The position numbers and the translations under genes are program-made. DNA of 64,000 bases from Dryococelus australis (lineage: Eukaryota; Arthropoda; Insecta; Phasmatodea; Phasmatidae): contig CM057000.1 in the NCBI GenBank assembly GCA_029891345.1, positions 138,182,663 through 138,246,662 of the forward strand, written 5' to 3'. Shown piece by piece: positions 57,366 to 64,000 of this stretch (positions within the stretch are counted from its first letter, which is position 1; each line of letters starts with the position of its first letter). The notes below the pieces were generated by a model, which saw only the letters and a program-made list of their open reading frames with translations, was not told where the DNA came from and ran no database searches.

Positions 57366-58878
57366 TTCCGGCATAAGACAGCGGGCCGGCATAATCTAGC
57401 CGGAGTTTGTCGGCTATCTTTTACCGGCCAGATTCCGGCCCGTACTTTTCTTGTTTGTTGGGTTGGGACTCGAAATATAGTAAGAGTTGTGTTAGTTGTG
57501 TTGGCGATATTGTCTCTGTTGTAGTCTTCTATGGGCAAAAGTTCTTTACAAGTTAGATTTGTGCTTTTTTGTTGAAACAGTATTGACAAGTTACTGGGCA
57601 AGACACGATGGAAAAGGCCGATTCCCAGCAAAAAAAAAAAAAAAAAACGAGTGGGGTCTGTGAATTAAAGCATTGAAGGCTGTTTGCGTGTTTTAAATAG
57701 GTAATTTTTCCTTAAATTGTTAGAATATTTGAAATGTAATGGTACGTTAAATAAATCTTGTTTTACCCTAATTTATTGTATTGAAAGTCTAACGATTTTT
57801 ACGTGGAATGTTAAATTTGTTGAATATGTTTAATTGTGCATTTCGTACATCGGTTTACCATTGACGTTTTACTGCGTTTCGTTCTTGCGGGAGGTTTTCA
57901 AATGTACGTGGCCCAAATTAACGTCCTTTTAGTGTAGGTCCTTATATAAAAATATGCAATGCTATTCGTGTGTTGAATATTTTTCGCGTCGGTAGGGACT
58001 GCGGCACATTTATCGCATTCAGTTCTTCCGATGAAGTTAAAACTTTTGAGCTATAGTAAAGTGAATTATATTTCCATACGAATAAGCTTTTCCACAGTTT
58101 CATCAAAATAATGTGAGTTGCAATCGCCACTCTCTCATAAGAAGAACAGCAACACAATCACGTCTCACGAAAGACGTTAAACTATAGTTCCCCACCCCAC
58201 AAAATAAAATAAACAGGACCCGAAGTAGTATTTACATTGTGAAGTTTAAATAGCTAAGTGTTATGTCAATTGAATAAGTCAGCACACAACAAACACTTTT
58301 TTCGAATTGGCAGACACGTGTCAATTCATTTCACTGAGGCGACTGTTCTAAAGAGGCACCTACGATGATCTACATTTAATAAAATATGTAAGTACAAAAA
58401 TAATGAACTGCATATGTAATATTCCGATACCACCAGCAACAAATACTCGCATATACATAAATTTTGAAGGAAGAGACCTCAATTACAACGGCATTTCAAC
58501 GAACTAGTTAATTTAATTCGGTCATAAAAGACAGTTGTAGAAAATAAAAACCAACCGATGCTCTTACATGGATGGAAAAGGTAAGTTATTTTTAATATGT
58601 GTCGCCTTTGTATTTATAGCGCAGAGAAACATTCCATCCAATACCTCATCATCGGAATCGCTGTCGAATACAATTCGTCTCCTACCATGTGCTGGTATAT
58701 TGCTCGAGCACACAATTTGACACCCTGATAGGCAGCTATCAGCAGGATGAAGTACCTGATAGCGTTATCAGCTGACAGCCTGCCAAAAAGGCAGTATCAG
58801 CGAGTCATAATATGCATTTTTGGACTATCTGGCTGATAAGTTATATTAAGGACTTTATCAGACGGTGGTAATAGAGGC

Positions 58879-59258
58879 CCTTAAAGCATCAGATAGTACT
58901 TCGTAATTACAATTCTGTATCATTAACAATCTGGAGCAGGTACAGAAAAGTGCAGTAACCAAGGGGTTGTCTGGTCTTTGGATGTGCATGGTAAAATTAT
59001 CAAAATTGTCCGCCAAGTTGTGACACCCAAAACATTGAAAAACCGAACCCTTCAAGATTTATATGAGGCTGTTGTATTAGAAAATGTTGATATTTAACCT
59101 GAAAATCCAGCTCGACCAGTTGTTACTTTTTCAAGAACGTCCACGTTTTACATGCATTATATACAAAAAACAAACCTTCTACAACATTTTCAATGTTTCG
59201 GATGTCGCACTATATGGTAATGGACGAGACGAAGATGCAGCTTCAACGACGTCATATT
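58879..59258. other. Unassigned DNA
   Basis: No feature recognised. Confidence 0.45.
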
Positions 59259-59392
59259 GGCTGTTCGCGGTTACTTCCAACTTCTCTGGAGACCTGCTAA
59301 AGATCTACTTCTAGGATATTCCTCCGCCTCATGCAAACGAAGCTTAGAAATTTACACCACAGGGCCAACACACTGCGTTCGTGCATAGAAAG
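59259..59392 (+). repeat. Family 2 repeat
   Basis: Best-kept start of family 2: ggctgttcgcggttacttcc, then 'ggagacctgctaaagatcta', 'tattcctccgcctcatgcaa' and 'acacactgcgttcgtg'. The tip GGCTGTTCGCGGT is shared with family 1. Confidence 0.65.
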
Positions 59393-59693
59393 TGTAATAA
59401 TATTTGCATAATAACTATTTAGTACTGCACTATAAATCTGAAATACAGAGAATTGAACCAAATCATTGAAAATAGTGAACATTGAGCGGCTAGTAATAAG
59501 TGCATGATAACTAATTGATATGATGGCTGAATTTCACCGACTGATTTGCGATTCCCACTGAATGTTGAGAATTGCACTCCCCTATGTCACTTTTCCTTAG
59601 TTCATTTCCTTGCTTTACCAGTCAGAAGTAGCTTATTGACTGACTTTCAGTGAATGTTATTTCACTGAGTGATATCGCTGATTCGGGCTTAGA
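59393..59693. other. Unassigned DNA
   Basis: Contains several 'cactga/tcagtg' near-palindromes; nothing else. Confidence 0.45.
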
Positions 59694-59946
59694 GTGAGTG
59701 AAGAGATTTGGGGAGGCTCTTAACATCCAGGTCTTGAAATCACATGAGGGTGAAGTGAGGTGGCTATGTAGTAGTGCCGGCAATGAGAAGGTGGGGAAAA
59801 CGGGAGATCCCCTAGAAAGCCCTCCGACCAGCGGAATCGTCCGCCACGATTCCCACTTCTGAAAGTCCGGATTGAACCGGCCGGGGACCGAACCCGTTTC
59901 GGATTGGTGGGAAGAGGGCAGTCTAACAGCTCAACCACCGTGGCCC
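59694..59946 (-). mobile_element. tRNA-derived SINE (SINE-A), full length
   Basis: Reverse strand: starts ggggccacggtggttgagct with the A box, B box ACGGGTTCGGTCCCC, body 'gggaatcgtggcggacgatt', 'cctcacttcaccctcatgtg', tail 'aaatctcttcactcactct'. About 253 bp, the most complete SINE-A in the window. Confidence 0.9.
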
Positions 59947-60074
59947 CTTCGGGTTTAAGAGTGTAGGCTTTACGAACTGCTCTTTTTTGTTCCTGTGTTT
60001 TTTTCATGAAATTTATAAATGAAATAATTGTAATTTATATATGAAATATAAGTAGGTGTTAAATTTAACGGAAA
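59947..60074. other. Spacer DNA
   Basis: AT-rich, no feature. Confidence 0.5.
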
Positions 60075-60202
60075 ATTGGGTACTTTTATGTTAACACATA
60101 TGTGATGTATGACATATTAAGGAAAGAACGAAAAACGTCATACATGGTGTATTTTCTCATAGGTTTGATTCAATAAATGTGAAGAATTTGCGAATAGACT
60201 AT
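60075..60202 (+). repeat. Family 3 repeat
   Basis: 'acttttatgttaacacatat', 'cataggtttgattcaataaa' and terminal 'gcgaatagacta'. Its end is immediately followed by a hAT-type tip. Confidence 0.65.
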
Positions 60203-60485
60203 AGCTGCGGACAGGCGAAATTCACGAAAAGATTTCTTTGCATGTTATATTTCAATACCCTTGGGTATGTAGCAGCAATTTTTATTATACTTTTTCGTCG
60301 CGTGCCTTTGTGAGAAAAGTTTTCTTTCTTGGCCGACCAATCAGATTAAGTTCTCTTCAGTAGTGTGTGTCTGTGATTTGCGAGAAGACGCCTAAGTCGC
60401 GTGACGTGTAAATTATCCAATCGAGAAGGTGAATCTGACCTAAAGTGTTATGAAATACAACAGGTCGCTAAATTTTTTGATGCGG
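60202..60485. mobile_element. hAT-type MITE relic
   Basis: Left end tagctgcggacaggcgaaat then 'tcacgaaaag', like the 16875 copy's gaatttcgcgaaaag. The interior ('ggccgaccaatcagattaag') is the reverse of 16875-17173. The right TIR is not clear; the end is approximate. Confidence 0.55.
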
Positions 60486-61129
60486 ATACGTCTTTAAATT
60501 TGCAAACATAGTGGGAGGCAATCCAGAAAATCCGATGATAACAAAATCGGAGGATGGAGTTTGGCATTGCAGATCCGAATCTATTGTCTATATAGAAAAT
60601 TCAATTACGCCGCTCGATTGCCAGAGGATGAAAGAATATGTTACGTTGAGTGAGAATAGCGAAGCAACACACGCGGAAGGGGAGGGGGGGTCGCAATTTT
60701 GAGTTCGTTTCGCCGCGTCTCATCAATTCCGTGTAGTATAACTTTTGACTAGGAGAAGCTACGATGCTGGTTTAAGTTTCAATCGACAGCTCTCGTCAAG
60801 ATCAATCGATTGCGTGTATAAAACATTTGTGCGGCGTGGTTATGGTGAAGTTGTGTGAGCTTAAAGTAAAAAAAAAACTAAGAAAACTTAACACAATGTC
60901 GGCCTACACTCGTCAAAATTGCGAGTCGAAATACAGCAATAGTATACGGTTAGAAAGAGCATCTCAAAATAAATCCAAGTGATACCCATAAACCTCCATA
61001 TAATCGAGTGAAGCGGTGCCGGGAACGTAAAAAAAAAAAATCATCAAGACGTCCGAGCGCGTCAACGTAGACGTATTTACACATCGACACCCCATTTCTT
61101 TTTCGCGAAAATAGCGTGTGCCTAACTGT
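60486..61129. other. Unassigned DNA
   Basis: 'tgtataaaaca' at about 60815 resembles a TATA box but has no gene downstream, so no promoter is called. Confidence 0.4.
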
Positions 61130-61765
61130 GGCATGGCATCTGCTGTTATTCCTACCTCCGTGGCGGTAACGACCCGTCGCTGGTCTCCAGACGCTCTGGG
61201 TGCAACTGGCCAGTTCACGCGCTCCTCTCCGTAATAAGTTTAGTTTAAAGGGCGGTCTCCCGGCCACGTACGGTGTATGGAATGGAAGGTGGTTTTGGAA
61301 AATGTGTGTGGTCGGAAAAGGGGGGGGGGGGGTGCGGTACTCCGAAAAACTTGGCGTAGTCGCGTCCGAGCGGGGCAGGACTTGAAAGGGCCGGCGGAAT
61401 CCCTTTGAGAAATCTCTCTCATGAAACGAAATGTGGAAATGGGTTTAAGGGCGGGAAAACGAAGAGTGAAAATCCGGTCGGTGGGTTGGGCGACAGGGGA
61501 ATGTAGAGGGGCTTGAAAGAAGAAAGTTACTTTTCCGTCGGCCGTTTCTATCTCTCCCTTCTGCCACCCCTCCCCCCCTGCCCTACCCCTCTTCTTCTCT
61601 TCGCATTACACCCTCGACTCTCTTCTGCTGTATTCCTGCGCTCTCCACATCTGTGCGTGATGGAGAGGGGGGGGGGGGGGAGAAACTTTTCCGCGAATAG
61701 CATTTTGGGTAGAAATATTTATAAACTTCTTATTGAGAAAATCGAATTGCTTTCCGTTCGCTGAG
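61130..61765. other. GC-rich block with two G runs
   Basis: G runs of about 12 near 61320 and about 13 near 61668, with pyrimidine-rich text between ('cacccctccccccctgccct'). Similar in character to blocks at 7.2, 17.2 and 30.9 kb. No recognised protein. Confidence 0.5.
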
Positions 61766-62697
61766 AGAACACAGTGGATGCAGGAGAGCAAACTTATAGA
61801 AGTAGGCAAGAAGCAATACCGTAAAATTTAGAACGTCACTCGAAATTTCGGAAGTCCACTCTCGATGAAATGCGTAATTCCGGAAAATAAAAGGAAAAAT
61901 AACCTTTTGTTTCCGACTGTTTTCTTATTGAATTTCTTTTGACTTCAGTCTGAAGCAACAAAATATCCAGGAATCTTCAATTGATTTAACACTTTAAAAT
62001 ATATTTTACTAAAAGTTTTATTTTTAAACGTGCTTGGTAAGCCGATTCGTTCCGCAATTTGTAATATAGATGCGAAGAGTCGCATAAAATTCAAATATGT
62101 TCCTACACAAATTATAAATATAATAATGCCCCAGCGACTGATAAATAAGTAGAACTGTAAAAGTTTACCCGTGTTTTTGTGTGAGTGAATATCACATCCT
62201 AACTTCCCATGAAATTACCAGGCGAAATACTCATAAGCAATTTATCATTAATTACGGACAATAATAACGAGCTTCTTTTGAAAACTTGCATAATATAATA
62301 TTTAAAATTTTATTTCATGCCGATTGTATGTGTAGATGAAACAGACTGACACGAGCTAAACCATTTTGTTTTTAAGATCCGGTTAGTTCGATTACATGCC
62401 TAACAAAGTTAGAACCGTCAGCTCACCGAATTCTAAACTTTCTCCCCAGGAGATATGTGTTTTGCTGATACGGTGAGACATTATAAAGTTTTCATGAGTC
62501 TTATAATTCCGTGACAGAAACAAACTTATCTTTAGATTAAGTTAAAGAAATCTTATATATTAATATAGTATCGAAGCACATCTTTCTTTCGGGAAGTGTT
62601 TTCATAAAAACCATCGACTACAAGAGTGTAATCCAGTAGCTTCTGTGCTCCTACGCATTAAACATTGCCCAGCGAAGTTAAGGGGACTATGTAGATA
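61766..62697. other. AT-rich DNA
   Basis: No feature recognised. Confidence 0.5.
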
Positions 62698-63067
62698 GGC
62701 GTCCAAGGTCAAGAAGCGAGGGAGCGATACGGGCGACACTAACACACACTCCTAGTGCCTCATCGCTCCTACACACAAGGCGTGTAGTGTTTCCGTCGTG
62801 ACGCTGTACTGTGCAAATTAGATCTGTAACAGTGCAGTTTTATTACACGTGATGAAAGACCACAGATTAAATTACGCTCGTATTTTTGTACTTTTCTATT
62901 GCCGCTTAAGGAAACTGTATACGCAAACTTTAAAAATGCGATATTCGGCCATTTTCACAATTTTTATTTTTCTAAGAATACACTTAATATGACAAAAGTA
63001 CAACAATAGGGGCATATATAATTGTTTTTTGACTTTTCTGGCAAAACGTCTTACATGCAGAACATTT
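62698..63067 (+). repeat. Dispersed repeat R, forward copy
   Basis: Inverted relative to 18180-18550, with a short third relative at about 9055-9135. Shared: 'ccaaggtcaagaagcgag', 'ttccgtcgtgacgctgtact', 'gccgcttaaggaaactg', 'cttttctggcaaaacgtc'. Class unknown. Confidence 0.75.
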
Positions 63068-64000
63068 ATTTACCGAGATACGCGTATTTGCGCAAACAAC
63101 TATTTTACAAAAAACGCAGGGGTCCAGCCCACTCCTAAACAAAAGTTCCTTAAATTGCTTGCAATAAAAGTTAACACGTCTATTGTTTGAGAATGTCAGT
63201 AACTAATGAAGAATATTCAGAGCAAACGTAGTTTTTTTCGAGGCAAAACATCGGGTAACTGAAATTATGGATTCAACAACTGCTTAAAAAACATTCGAGT
63301 CCACATACAACACAGTATTACGGTAATCCAAACGCAACAAAAATCCAAACAGTTATTAGACAGAAAATCGCAAGATGATCATGTATCTGGCAAGGTGCTA
63401 GGACCCGTCCTAATGCAACTTTCTCGAGAGGTGCAGGTGACATTTCTGTCCCACAGCCAATACAATATAAAAAAGGAATTCGGCCTATCTAGAGTAGGCA
63501 CATATTCCGTATTGTCAAAAATTACAAGTTTGCAAATTACCCTCAAAAGCATTAAAAACACGTGACTTTAGAATACATGACAATATAATGTGGTCAAAAC
63601 TGCCAATTAAATGACAAGCTCAACAATCAGTAAGATGCTGCTGTAATCATAAAATGATGCCAAATCGTAGGTGATTTACACCTTCGTAAAACTTCTGGTC
63701 AGAAATGTTTGAAATTATAAGAAAAAAAATGGCGCTTCCTTGCCTCTACTCCATTTTATTTGTGTGAATACACGTGCTGAACAAATCATGAATGTCAACA
63801 GATCCTCGTCCTAAATAAACCACAGCGGCTTCATTAATTTATTTCAGCTGTAAAAATGTAATTCTCAACAGCAAACTGATAAGTGTACTAGAGTGTCAAT
63901 CTTTTTTCCATCTTCTGATTTCCGCTCTCGTAAAATTGTTGATTGGCAGAATTAAATTTGACTTAGTATTGCTACTGTACAGAGCGAAACTGAACTCTAG
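63068..64000. other. Unassigned DNA to window end
   Basis: AT-rich, with only a few short chance frames; no repeats or genes recognised. Confidence 0.5.

Larger units (their letters stand above)
56082..58878. mobile_element. 2.8-kb TIR element with subterminal TATCAG repeats, family unknown
   Basis: Left end gcctgtattaccaccatctg followed by 'ata'; the right end reversed reads ggcctctattaccaccgtct followed by 'gata'. Similarity continues at about 75% for some 50 bp. Inside both ends the word TATCAG/CTGATA recurs about ten times in both orientations, including palindromes at 56176-56200 and 58725-58742. No transposase frame is visible. A short reverse-strand stretch near 58570-58710 reads GRRRIVFDSDSDDEVLDG, an acidic run that could be a remnant. 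No target duplication found. Confidence 0.65.

Noticed and set aside
57072-57631. Ala/Arg- and Pro-rich frames of 105-122 codons
   Set aside because: They run through the 33-36-bp GC-rich tandem repeat inside a mobile element, on both strands.
60810-60830. TATA-box-like 'tgtataaaaca'
   Set aside because: AT-rich DNA produces such matches often, and no coding region follows.

Overview
The window reads as nuclear, AT-rich, repeat-dominated animal DNA, most likely from an insect with a large genome. The evidence is tRNA-derived SINEs with Pol III A and B boxes, an R1-like LINE relic, Tc1/mariner-type transposase relics, a Helitron-like element whose ends resemble the small Helitrons common in insects, many short terminal-inverted-repeat (TIR) elements, and (TA)n microsatellites. 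There is nothing bacterial: no operons and no long open frames. I found no convincing host protein-coding exon and no intact functional RNA gene. The longest open frames come from tandem repeats whose unit is a multiple of 3, or are short chance frames. The species cannot be fixed from the sequence alone.

Layout. Region 0-9 kb: AT-rich DNA with copies of the main short TIR element (here 'family 1', tip GGCTGTTCACGGTAAAG), then a GC-rich block with homopolymer runs (7.2-8.4 kb). Region 9.4-10.4 kb: a Helitron-like element carrying 14 copies of a 38-bp unit that contains a tRNA-like A box. Region 10.4-19 kb: SINEs, family 1 copies, a 32-bp tandem array, a hAT-type MITE and GC-rich DNA. Region 19.4-23 kb: a mosaic of dead elements (R1-like reverse transcriptase end, two opposed transposase fragments, unrecognised debris). 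Region 25.5-26.9 kb: a SINE whose tRNA-like head has been expanded into about 28 copies of a 42-bp unit. Region 27-35 kb: hAT MITEs, very AT-rich DNA, a cluster of B-box-bearing modules (31.9-32.66 kb) and a diverged satellite of about 290 bp (33.1-34.2 kb). Region 35.5-37.1 kb: a CpG-rich block. Region 40.8-43.4 kb: an A/C-rich degenerate repeat field, then a Tc1-like relic. Region 45-52 kb: several TIR elements, a 213-bp direct-repeat pair and more family 1. Region 52.7-53.5 kb: 12 near-identical 65-bp units. Region 56.08-58.88 kb: a 2.8-kb element with inverted ends and iterated TATCAG words at both ends. Region 59-64 kb: SINE, MITE and GC-rich DNA.

Most notable are: (1) three independent tandem expansions of Pol III promoter-like sequence; (2) the 2.8-kb TIR element, which I cannot assign to a family; (3) at least 17 copies of family 1 in two size classes; and (4) hAT-type MITEs lying against the tips of other short elements in three places. 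Everything is inferred by eye from the sequence; element boundaries are accurate to a few bases where TIRs are visible and to tens of bases elsewhere.
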